From Stramenopiles sp. TOSAG23-2 (Eukaryota > Sar), in contig LT649946.1 of the NCBI GenBank assembly GCA_900128395.1, positions 1 through 11,308 on the forward strand: DNA of 11,308 nucleotides. Reading direction: 5' to 3'. A program made the translations under genes and the position numbers. This document shows positions 1-6,992 of this stretch, in pieces. Each line of letters opens with the position of its first letter. Positions within the stretch are counted from its first letter, which is position 1. The notes under the pieces were generated by a model, which saw nothing but the letters and a program-made list of their open reading frames with translations, ran no database searches and was not told where the DNA came from.

Positions 1-316
1 CATGTAATGAACTGAAAAATCCATCATCACAACGATGAAATATAAGAATTTAGGTTGAAAATGTTGATTTTGAGAAAATTTGATGAAAAATATGCGAGTT
101 GTAATGGTATGCAGTGCTAAATGGTCGATTTTTCGGCCTCTATTCTAAATATGAGGATTTTGGATTTTGTTGATCACATAAAAAAGGGGGCCATATATGT
201 ATTTACTAGAAAAATAAAAACATATTCACTACGATTGACATTCATACTACATTGGTTTTACAAAATTGTGGAAACAAAAACAAGAAAGGAAAAACGTCAC
301 AACAATAACAGCAACG
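1..316. other. AT-rich left-edge spacer and probable 5' leader
   Basis: No gene is supported here. The stretch is AT-rich with scattered short open frames. The last part, about 295-316, is a run of CAACAATAACAGCAACG type directly before the chosen start at 317, which looks like a 5' untranslated leader. I see no tRNA, no convincing TATA element and no long repeat. Confidence 0.5.
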
Positions 317-787
317 ATGTTTACGATGAAACAATTGACATCTGCGATCATTGTGTTTGCAACGATATTGGTCATCATATCAACCAATGCACATGCAGTG
401 GACATGAAAGAAGATCTTAAACAATTAAATAAAACATATAGTGAACCACTTGAAAAATTACATAAATTTGAACGTACAATGAAAATTTCATTACAAGCAG
501 TTGATCATGCAACGAAAGCAATTAAATTTATCACAGAGAGACATGATACCACAAAAAATCGCCGTGTAGAATTGGACGATCAAGTAAAAGAAGCAAGCGA
601 AGAGTTAAAAATATTGATGTCAGCATGTAATGGGAAAAAAGTGGAATTCGATCAACGCCATACAAGTAGGAATGAAGAGCTTGAAACGATGGGTGATCTT
701 GTACAATTTTTACACCAACAATTAGTAATACAACAACAAAAATTGAGCGATTCTGTTGAATTGTTAAAGTCAGGAAGTTTGAATTAA
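317..787 (+). CDS. Small secreted coiled-coil protein, function unknown
   Basis: Encodes about 156 residues. I chose the ATG at 317 (a second in-frame ATG lies at 326) rather than the upstream in-frame ATG at 266. From 317 or 326 the protein opens with a clean signal peptide: MFTMKQL, then a hydrophobic core (SAIIVFATILVIIS), then a small-residue cleavage site ending in AHA. Starting at 266 would add 17 polar residues in front of the core. The mature part, about 130 residues, is highly charged and predicted helical, with heptad-like spacing of Leu, Ile and Val, and segments such as LDDQVKEASEELKILM and LVQFLHQQLVIQQQKL. This suggests a secreted or lumenal coiled coil. It has a single Cys in the mature chain and no catalytic motif. 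I do not recognise the family. It is the only clear plus-strand gene and converges on the SNF2 gene. The existence of a coding gene is likely; its role is unknown. Confidence 0.65.
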   Translation: MFTMKQLTSAIIVFATILVIISTNAHAVDMKEDLKQLNKTYSEPLEKLHKFERTMKISLQAVDHATKAIKFITERHDTTKNRRVELDDQVKEASEELKILMSACNGKKVEFDQRHTSRNEELETMGDLVQFLHQQLVIQQQKLSDSVELLKSGSLN

Positions 788-1201
788 ATCAAGATTCATA
801 GATCTAGGTATACTAATGTGTATGTGAGATGAAGAAGAAGATGGAAGAAGAAGCAGAGGAAACAGCAGGTGTGTTGTGTTAAAACATGTTTTTATGAATA
901 ATATATCTTCTTTTGTATGATATATGATATAATATTAAATAGGAAAATCTGTATTCAAAACTATAACAATTAATAAATTAAGTACAAGATAAAATTGACC
1001 TTGCCACAATATATATTTTCTATAATCTATGCATATCATCTCACTGAAATGGAAGACAAATGATATATCGTGTACTGTTGTAGAATATGTTATATCATAT
1101 GTTTCCTTATATATATATACGAATATATATCAATATTTAAAAATATTTATATGCTCGGCCAATATTATTTTTACCACAAATACTAAAATGTGTGAAATCG
1201 T
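788..1201. other. AT-rich convergent intergenic region
   Basis: This lies between the 3' ends of the plus-strand coiled-coil gene and the minus-strand SNF2 gene, so it must hold both 3' untranslated regions. It contains a purine-rich GAAGAAGAAGATGGAAGAAG stretch near 830-855, several AATAAA-like strings, TA-rich runs at about 1090-1150, and one copy of a 47-base repeat (944-990). No coding region is supported. Confidence 0.5.
944..990 (+). repeat. 47-bp direct repeat, copy 1
   Basis: Matches positions 4990-5036 in the same orientation at 45 of 47 bases. The two differences are C949 against T4995 and A966 against C5012. The similarity stops sharply on both sides. It lies 157 bases past the stop of the plus-strand gene and about 210 bases past the stop of the SNF2 gene. 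Confidence 0.85.
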
Positions 1202-3154
1202 TCACAACCCATCCGAATCTTCAGAATCTGTATTAAACCTTGGATCAAATAAAGTTGTTGCAGCATCTACCTTGACATCTAGTTCGCTATCAGAGTTGTT
1301 ATAGTTGTTGACATTTTCAGAATTGTTAACATTTTCAAGAACACCTGTACATATGGAACCTTTAGAAAATTGGGCAAGAAAATGCCATCCACTTTCCTTC
1401 CTCTTGTATTCTATCTTCTCATTTTCTGTCAGGCTTTGCCATTGATGTGCATTTATAAAGCATTTTGGCAGTTTTTCACCTTGGCTTTTTAATGCTAGTT
1501 TTGTTCGTCGCAATAAAACAGAATTGATATATCCTACGTTTCTCATATCTGTATCTTCAATATTTTTTTTGTCGGCACCTATCAGTTGTAAGTGAGCGGA
1601 GAAATCAGAAATTCTATTTTTCATGGGTGTCCCTGTGGCAGACCACTTAAAATCACATTTTAGCTGGCAGGCGTTGTCAAATCCATTCTTCATATTGTTG
1701 ATCGCATGGGACTCATCAAGAATTAGCCGCCGCCAATCGATGGTCATAAGTTCAGCTGAATTATCACGCAGACGATGGTAGTTAGTGAGTACTATAGTTG
1801 GAAGTTCTCCTGCATTTCTCATGATAGTATCCACCGTTGGAAAATTCGACTTTGTATGAAAATCGCCATGGTAAATAATAACTTTCATGCCAGGGATAAA
1901 TTTCTTGCAGTCATCAATCCAAGAGTTGAAGACAGTTTTTGGCATAACAACAAGCGTGGGCTTGTTTTCTTGGTTAAGATCCAATTTAATAAGAGTAAGC
2001 AGCTGTAATGTCTTCCCAAGTCCCATGTCATCAGCTAATATGCCCCCTTTGATACCTCGTTGCCCTGGATTTTCTCCACGCTCCTGGCGTTGCATCCAGC
2101 GCACTCCGGTAAATTGATGGTTTTTGAGGGTAGCATTTATCCCAGCATTCAATATCTCAACATCAAACTCGCGTTTTAGAGAGGCATAATTGCTTCTTGA
2201 TCTATATGTATGAAATTCAGCAATATCTACGGTATCTTCGGCAATACCAACGGTCTCTTCCCAGATCTTCTCTTTTTCATCCTGTTTTGCCTTTTTCATT
2301 TCATCGTTCAAAACTTTTACCCGAAAATGGTAGAAGTAGACAGCAGTGTGTGGTGAACCAAGTCGCCAAATTCGGTCTCGAGCTTGCCATTCTAAGGCGG
2401 GACTCCATTTTGGATCAAGAATAAAAACAACATTTGCAGTTTGCAAATTAATACCAGCACCACATGTATCAATTTGACAAAATATAACTTGTGGTGAATC
2501 GTCTTTGTTGAATTTTTCTATAATTTTCATGCGATCGGAAGCTGTAACATCGCCATCTATGCGTAAGGAACAATCAATATTTATTTTATTTTTGAAAGTT
2601 ACCTGTGCTTGAGAGAGAACTTCTTTCCACGTCGAAAAGACAACAATTTTGTTACTAATTCCACTCACGCCTACATGTACTTTTCGTGGTTTAACAGCTT
2701 CATGAAAGTCTTCTAATGTTTTATTAGCCTCTTGTGACTTAAAGTGCCTCACATCAAGATATTCTTTGAACTCACCATCTTCTATATTATTGATTATTCG
2801 GTTAGCAATCTCAGCAGCTTCAAGTATCTTGCTTGTTGCTGCTGCAGTTTTCTTAAATTTACCTTTCTCCCCAACTTCAACTTGTTTCTTGATGGTGTTG
2901 CTACTTTTTCGCTTTGAAAGTACTCTGCTTGGTGTTTCCATTTGACTCCTGTTGTTAATATTGTTATTACTTCCAACGTACTCTTCTAAAAATTCATACT
3001 TAATATTTCCAGTGATTTTCTCATCAATATTAAACCTACACGATTTATTCGCTGTAGAGTGTACAATTCCAACTTTACCTTTATATTTACCGTTTGTTAT
3101 TATATATGTATCTCCTTTATTTACATTATCTTTTGCAAATCTTGGAGTTCCCAT
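1202..3154 (-). CDS. Circularly permuted SNF2-family ATPase with N-terminal KOW-like segment
   Basis: Encodes 650 residues of the SNF2 (SF2) DNA-dependent ATPase/translocase superfamily, closest in motif style to the Rad5/HLTF/TTF2 group. Order from the N-terminus: a KOW-like segment (about 12-42, with KGKVGIV); a basic stretch (81-90, KRKSSNTIKK) that could be a nuclear signal; helicase lobe 2 (about 130-285), with motif IV KIVVFSTWKEVL (169-180), motif V region CGAGINLQTANVVFILDP (231-248) and motif VI QARDRIWRLG (257-266, candidate arginine fingers R261 and R264); a charged linker; helicase lobe 1 (about 335-560), with LKNHQFTGVRWM, Walker A ADDMGLGKT (374-382), Walker B DESH (480-483), motif III SATGTP (505-510) and the post-lobe block LLRRTK (547-552); then an acidic, Asn/Ser-rich tail. 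Normal SNF2 proteins have lobe 1 before lobe 2, so the order is permuted. No RING finger is visible. The frame is uninterrupted and both lobes keep their key residues, which argues for a working protein. The likely role, inferred from the family, is chromatin remodelling or DNA repair in the nucleus. Confidence 0.88.
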   Translation of the reverse strand: MGTPRFAKDNVNKGDTYIITNGKYKGKVGIVHSTANKSCRFNIDEKITGNIKYEFLEEYVGSNNNINNRSQMETPSRVLSKRKSSNTIKKQVEVGEKGKFKKTAAATSKILEAAEIANRIINNIEDGEFKEYLDVRHFKSQEANKTLEDFHEAVKPRKVHVGVSGISNKIVVFSTWKEVLSQAQVTFKNKINIDCSLRIDGDVTASDRMKIIEKFNKDDSPQVIFCQIDTCGAGINLQTANVVFILDPKWSPALEWQARDRIWRLGSPHTAVYFYHFRVKVLNDEMKKAKQDEKEKIWEETVGIAEDTVDIAEFHTYRSRSNYASLKREFDVEILNAGINATLKNHQFTGVRWMQRQERGENPGQRGIKGGILADDMGLGKTLQLLTLIKLDLNQENKPTLVVMPKTVFNSWIDDCKKFIPGMKVIIYHGDFHTKSNFPTVDTIMRNAGELPTIVLTNYHRLRDNSAELMTIDWRRLILDESHAINNMKNGFDNACQLKCDFKWSATGTPMKNRISDFSAHLQLIGADKKNIEDTDMRNVGYINSVLLRRTKLALKSQGEKLPKCFINAHQWQSLTENEKIEYKRKESGWHFLAQFSKGSICTGVLENVNNSENVNNYNNSDSELDVKVDAATTLFDPRFNTDSEDSDGL

Positions 3155-3641
3155 TTCTGTCGTTTAATTGATATTGTAGCAGGGTAAAAACGCTAGGGAA
3201 TCAAGTAGTACTAGATACATATATGTTTAATATTTATGTTTTTAGATAACAAGTATATCAATTCAATTATGTCTATTAAAATACATATATATCTGTTTCT
3301 TATATTATTTTACTATTATTTCAACAATTATATTAAGCCTGGTAAGTATACCATAGTGCATATATTGTTGTTCCATTTTGAAGCCGGACATTGAGTGTTG
3401 AAGATTTGACCTTAAAAAGTCTCCGGGAAAAAAAAAAGTGTCCGAAATTTTAAAAAAGTGATATAGGAATATTAAACTGTTTATACTTAGTAGAATAATA
3501 CAATTATTTTTCTTTTCTTATATATTAGGTTAGGCTTTAGCTAATTATTTCAATTATTTCAATGCTTCAAAATGGAATAGCAATATATACTTATGAGTAA
3601 ATAAAATCTTTAAAATTATAAATTATATAAGATTCGAAATA
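3155..3641. other. AT-rich spacer between SNF2 and DOMON genes
   Basis: This holds the promoter side of the SNF2 gene and the 3' flank of the DOMON gene, both on the minus strand. It includes two plus-strand A-runs, at about 3429-3438 and 3453-3458, each followed by GTG. A GC-richer patch lies at about 3380-3430. No gene is supported, and no tRNA is visible. Confidence 0.5.
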
Positions 3642-4691
3642 TTATGTTGCACAAGATAAAGATTGATCCGCTTCGCATGTAAATCCAAATCGACCTCTAT
3701 CTTTTTTGCATGCTTCGATTAAACCTTCATACGTTGCGGCGCATTTTCCATTTACAAATCGTGTTCCTTGTCCACAACATGTTTCTTTGAAACATTCATT
3801 TTTAGGATCACTTTCACATCTTTTCAAATCGACATACGGTATATTTTGTTCTATTCCTTCTTCCGGGATACATAACATCAATGTCATACCCCATGCGGAA
3901 CTTTCTGCACCATTCGATTTCCAACAAAAAGTCTCCGAGTCTGTACGTAAAAAACACTTCGGAGCACCATCAGGCCAAGAGTCACAATTTTGCATTGTAG
4001 CGCTACGCGTTGGATTCGCAGCTTTACATTCTTCTGCAGATGTAGGCTGTCTCCAGCCAGTTGGGCATTTGTTCGGCAACGCCCTTGAGCGTTGACCAGC
4101 CGTAGGACCAATTGAATTACATTTTACCTTTTCATACGGTAAAATATTTGATATTCGTTCATCAAATGTAGTCTTTGCGATACGAAAGGATGGAAGTTTC
4201 AAATTTTTATATGCTGGGGCACTGCATACAAATGAGTATGAATTATTTACCATATCTTCTGCTGGTGTCCCATAACCCGCGGCAAAGTAATCTCTTGCTA
4301 CAACTTTATTGCAAGCTTCTCGATGACATGCAACTATGTCACTTCCGGACATGGCTGGTGTAGATGGATTAAAACCGAGTGCAACAAATGCCTGTGTTGT
4401 TGCCATAGCTACAGTAAGCTTACCCTTAGCAACATCTACCTTCCACATTGCAGTCGCCGCACTTCCATCCAAACCATTAGTAACGACAAGTTTTTGTTCA
4501 TTGTAACCTGTATCATCAAAAGGCAAAGAGAATGGTAATTCATCGCCATGGGCGGAAGACAATGTTATTGGCATGAGTAAAAGCATGATCATAAAATAAT
4601 AATACATATTGATATTATTATTTTTTGAACTACGATTATTTTTGAATAATTTCCATTTATTATTATTATTATTATTATTATAATATTTCAT
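3642..4691 (-). CDS. Secreted DOMON-domain protein with Cys-rich C-terminal region
   Basis: Encodes 349 residues from the first ATG. A hydrophobic signal-like segment (about 29-47, MYYYFMIMLLLMPITLSSA) follows a 28-residue Lys/Asn-rich leader with a seven-Asn run. Met29 (ATG at 4605-4607) would give a more ordinary signal peptide and is an equally possible start. Residues about 80-185 look like a DOMON domain, a beta-sandwich that binds haem or sugar. Support comes from FVALGFNPSTPAMSGSDIVAC (a V-A-L-G-F block, then M-x-G-S-D) and a later LPSFRIAKTTFDERI block. The domain appears short at its C-terminal side. Residues about 190-349 carry 15 Cys. The part CPTGWRQPTSAEECKAA, then WPDGAPKCF and FCWKSN, resembles a small Cys-rich module (TSAEEC-A, then WP-G--C) seen repeatedly in algal secreted proteins. 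No transmembrane helix or cytochrome b561 domain follows, so the product is probably soluble and secreted. Its ligand is unknown. Confidence 0.75.
   Translation of the reverse strand: MKYYNNNNNNNKWKLFKNNRSSKNNNINMYYYFMIMLLLMPITLSSAHGDELPFSLPFDDTGYNEQKLVVTNGLDGSAATAMWKVDVAKGKLTVAMATTQAFVALGFNPSTPAMSGSDIVACHREACNKVVARDYFAAGYGTPAEDMVNNSYSFVCSAPAYKNLKLPSFRIAKTTFDERISNILPYEKVKCNSIGPTAGQRSRALPNKCPTGWRQPTSAEECKAANPTRSATMQNCDSWPDGAPKCFLRTDSETFCWKSNGAESSAWGMTLMLCIPEEGIEQNIPYVDLKRCESDPKNECFKETCCGQGTRFVNGKCAATYEGLIEACKKDRGRFGFTCEADQSLSCAT
4657..4680 (+). repeat. (TTA)8 microsatellite
   Basis: Eight uninterrupted TTA units. On the minus strand it encodes the Asn run near the N-terminus of the DOMON protein if translation begins at 4691. 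If translation begins at 4607 it lies in the 5' untranslated region. Confidence 0.9.
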
Positions 4692-4989
4692 TTCTTATTT
4701 ATATTATTATCGTAAAATGAAAAATAAAATTGATTTACCATGTATAATATCCGAATCAAAGGCCAAAAATACATTCACACAAAGTACAATATATTCTCGT
4801 CCCTTTGTTTCGAGAGTAACGATGTGGACATTACGATTTTTCTTCATTATAATTATTGTTTTTCTTCATTTTTTCATCATCAATTAAATCAAAACAACCA
4901 ATTCAAAATCAACAACAACAACAAAGAAAATACACGACTCGATCCTTTTCGTCTCATCGTCTCCGTTTTACATAAATATAGCTAATAGT

Positions 4990-5036
4990 AAAATTTGTAT
5001 TCAAAACTATACCAATTAATAAATTAAGTACAAGAT
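4990..5036 (+). repeat. 47-bp direct repeat, copy 2
   Basis: Second copy of the repeat at 944-990, in the same orientation with two mismatches. The copies sit exactly 4046 bases apart and bracket the complete SNF2 and DOMON genes. Flanking sequence is unrelated on both sides. Confidence 0.85.
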
Positions 5037-5142
5037 TTTTTTCTAAAAAAATATTATTACGAAGTATATTCATTATTTTATATATAAAATGTACGCGTAT
5101 TTTAATTTTTTATTCCTACTCATGACAATTCCTACTCTCATA

Positions 5143-5172
5143 TTATTATTTTTTAATATTAAAAAAATAATA
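5143..5172. repeat. AT-only imperfect palindrome
   Basis: Centred on AATATT at 5155-5160. The arms are a T-run on the left and an A-run on the right, extended by complementary TAAT-type sequence with one extra A. It could form a hairpin or cruciform. In such AT-rich DNA it may also have arisen by chance. Confidence 0.5.
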
Positions 5173-5375
5173 TTAATAATATTATACGTATTTAATACAT
5201 TCGTATTATATACGAGAAGAGTAAAATACATTTTTCCCGTCATTGGTGTCTTTTGCTGGGTTCTTCTCATCGTATATATATATTACTATTGTATATATAC
5301 GACAGAATAATTTTCAAGTAATAACCAAATGATTATAAATGATGTATTTATAAAAACAAAAAACATATTTCTTTT

Positions 5376-6992
5376 CTAAAAATTCTCTTCGACAAATTTT
5401 TTCTGTGCATCATTTAATTGTTTTGGCATTTCTACTATAAATTTTACATGCAAGTCACCAAATTCAGATGGAAATTGATGTATTGGCATGCCCTCCCCTT
5501 TAATAGTCTTGACGAAAAAAGGTTTTGTAATTCTCTTGCGAGATATTTCGACAGTATGTTCATCCATATGCGTTATTGTTTTCGTAAATCCAAGCAATGC
5601 TTCTTTTAAAGTAATTGTCATTTCCATTTTTAAATCATTGCCATCACGATTGAACAAACGATGTTTCTTTTGACGCAATCTCATTATAACATCACCAGGT
5701 ATCTGTCCAGGTCGCTGTTCAGACATACGTTCGAATTTTATGGTAGAACCATCTGCCATACCTTTTTCAATAACAGTTGCTAACGTAGTTGGTTCATTTT
5801 TACATCGATGTTTAGATGGTACTTCTTGCTGTTGCTGTACTTGAAATCCAGGCCCCATGGTTCTAGTAACCATTTTAATTTCATTTGGACATCGATCACA
5901 TTTAGCACATTTACCACGTTTTGGTTTATTTTTACAACCCCTGCAAATAACACGACGTGTAATTTCAGCACTGATTTCATTGCCGTTGTACATGTCATCT
6001 AATGATACGGTTAAATCAACGTTTGCATCATTTCCTCGGTTACCACGTTGGTTACCACCACCACCAAAAAATGCTGCAAAAGGATCCATAGCACCACCAC
6101 CTTGTTCTTTCTTATCTGACTCTTTCACTAATTCCATACCACCTGTATCAAACATCAAACGCTTATCCTTATCTCCAATAATTTCATATGCCGTTCGAAT
6201 ATGTTCAAATATTTTTTTCGCTTTTTCTTTTTTCTTTGAATCACCCCTAATTTTATCTGGATGCCATTTACGACTTAATTTCCTAAATGCTTTTTTAATT
6301 TTACCATCATCATCATCTGGATCAACGCCAATAATCAGATATGGATCATAATCATCATCTTCCAAATCCGTAATCCAATGCTCTGGATCGACTGTACCAT
6401 CTTCGTTCTTTTTAATTTCACCTTTCATTTCTTCCTTTTTTTTCGCACCTTCTTTTCGTATCTCTGCATGGCATGGATCACCATCCCGTACACGTTCACC
6501 AGTTAAACGTTTTCTATCATTGCTTAGTTTAACTTTATGTGTACCAGCATTACCCCAATCAATTATAACAAAGCCACCTTCTGCACGCCATGTACATTCT
6601 TCATGGTCGCAATTACCATCAGGTGCGTAGAATGTATGATCTTCACGAAATTCAACATCACGCCAATCATTCCAATACCACACACTCCCTTCCATAAAGT
6701 CCATCTCACCATAGACACAAACATCAAAACAAGTGAATTTATCATGATCACAGGTAGAAGCACCTGCTCTTCGTCCATTTTCACATTCACAAAAACCGGA
6801 TGCACCAGGTGGTACTATTGATTTACATCCTCGATCGCCACCAGGTTCCCTTGGACCATCTGGTGAACATCCACCTGTTTGCCTCCATCTTACGCAACCA
6901 GGTTTTGCATTTATAAATAAAATATTAAAATTGCATATCGTTGCTAATAATAGAATAATACTATTGATTAAACACGAAGAATATCTTTTCAT
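5376..6992 (-). CDS. ER-type DnaJ (Hsp40) co-chaperone with N-terminal Cys-rich region, ERdj3/DNAJB11-like
   Basis: Encodes 538 residues. It begins with a signal peptide (about 1-29, core IILLLATICNFNILFINA). Residues about 30-95 form a Cys-rich module with TGGC, GPREPGGDRGC, SGFCECENG and a C-x-H then FTC-x-x-x-C pattern. Residues about 97-180 form a Trp- and Cys-containing probable beta domain (W-x-NDW, FYAPDGNC, IIDWGNAGTHKVKL). The J domain (about 215-283) has the HPD triad at 244-246, which stimulates Hsp70 ATPase. A Gly/Phe-rich linker (about 297-322) follows, then the substrate-binding C-terminal domains (about 323-525). In place of the four-repeat DnaJ zinc finger there is a short Cys cluster (C350, C353, C362, C365, C368, C397), as in the ERdj3 type, followed by VPSKHRC and a block ending in ERMSEQRPGQIPGDV. 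The end, EENF, lacks KDEL or HDEL. The likely role is as a lumenal BiP partner in folding secreted proteins. The usual family length is about 350 residues; the excess is the N-terminal region of about 180. Confidence 0.92.
   Translation of the reverse strand: MKRYSSCLINSIILLLATICNFNILFINAKPGCVRWRQTGGCSPDGPREPGGDRGCKSIVPPGASGFCECENGRRAGASTCDHDKFTCFDVCVYGEMDFMEGSVWYWNDWRDVEFREDHTFYAPDGNCDHEECTWRAEGGFVIIDWGNAGTHKVKLSNDRKRLTGERVRDGDPCHAEIRKEGAKKKEEMKGEIKKNEDGTVDPEHWITDLEDDDYDPYLIIGVDPDDDDGKIKKAFRKLSRKWHPDKIRGDSKKKEKAKKIFEHIRTAYEIIGDKDKRLMFDTGGMELVKESDKKEQGGGAMDPFAAFFGGGGNQRGNRGNDANVDLTVSLDDMYNGNEISAEITRRVICRGCKNKPKRGKCAKCDRCPNEIKMVTRTMGPGFQVQQQQEVPSKHRCKNEPTTLATVIEKGMADGSTIKFERMSEQRPGQIPGDVIMRLRQKKHRLFNRDGNDLKMEMTITLKEALLGFTKTITHMDEHTVEISRKRITKPFFVKTIKGEGMPIHQFPSEFGDLHVKFIVEMPKQLNDAQKKFVEENF

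Larger units (their letters stand above)
4692..5375. other. AT-rich spacer between DOMON and DnaJ genes
   Basis: This contains the upstream region of the DOMON gene and the 3' flank of the DnaJ gene. It includes a CAA-rich run at about 4909-4924, one copy of the 47-base repeat (4990-5036), and an AT palindrome around 5143-5172. A 73-codon plus-strand frame at 5089-5310 is hydrophobic but low in complexity, and I do not call it a gene. Confidence 0.5.

Noticed and set aside
121-420. Plus-strand 99-codon frame
   Set aside because: It overlaps the coiled-coil gene in another frame, has low-complexity composition, and shows no domain or signal. The overlapping frame has a good signal peptide.
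1029-1304. Plus-strand 91-codon frame starting 39 bases after repeat copy 1
   Set aside because: The first half is TA-rich spacer translated into Ile/Tyr-rich sequence, and the second half is antisense to the SNF2 tail.
3427-3460. A-runs as a retroposition tail for the SNF2 or DOMON gene
   Set aside because: Both neighbouring genes are on the minus strand, so a poly(A) tail would appear as T on the plus strand downstream of them. The A-runs are in the wrong orientation and are interrupted.
4740-4985. Plus-strand 81-codon frame upstream of the DOMON gene
   Set aside because: It lies in the divergent upstream region, with Asn/Lys/His-rich low complexity from CAA and ATT runs. It is more likely leader or promoter sequence.
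5089-5310. Plus-strand 73-codon hydrophobic frame that could be a small membrane protein
   Set aside because: The hydrophobicity follows from AT-rich, T-rich DNA (Phe, Leu, Ile, Tyr codons). It contains the AT palindrome, and I saw no other support.
5857-6351. Plus-strand 164-codon frame
   Set aside because: It is the antisense shadow of the DnaJ gene, whose J domain and Gly/Phe region account for the open frame.
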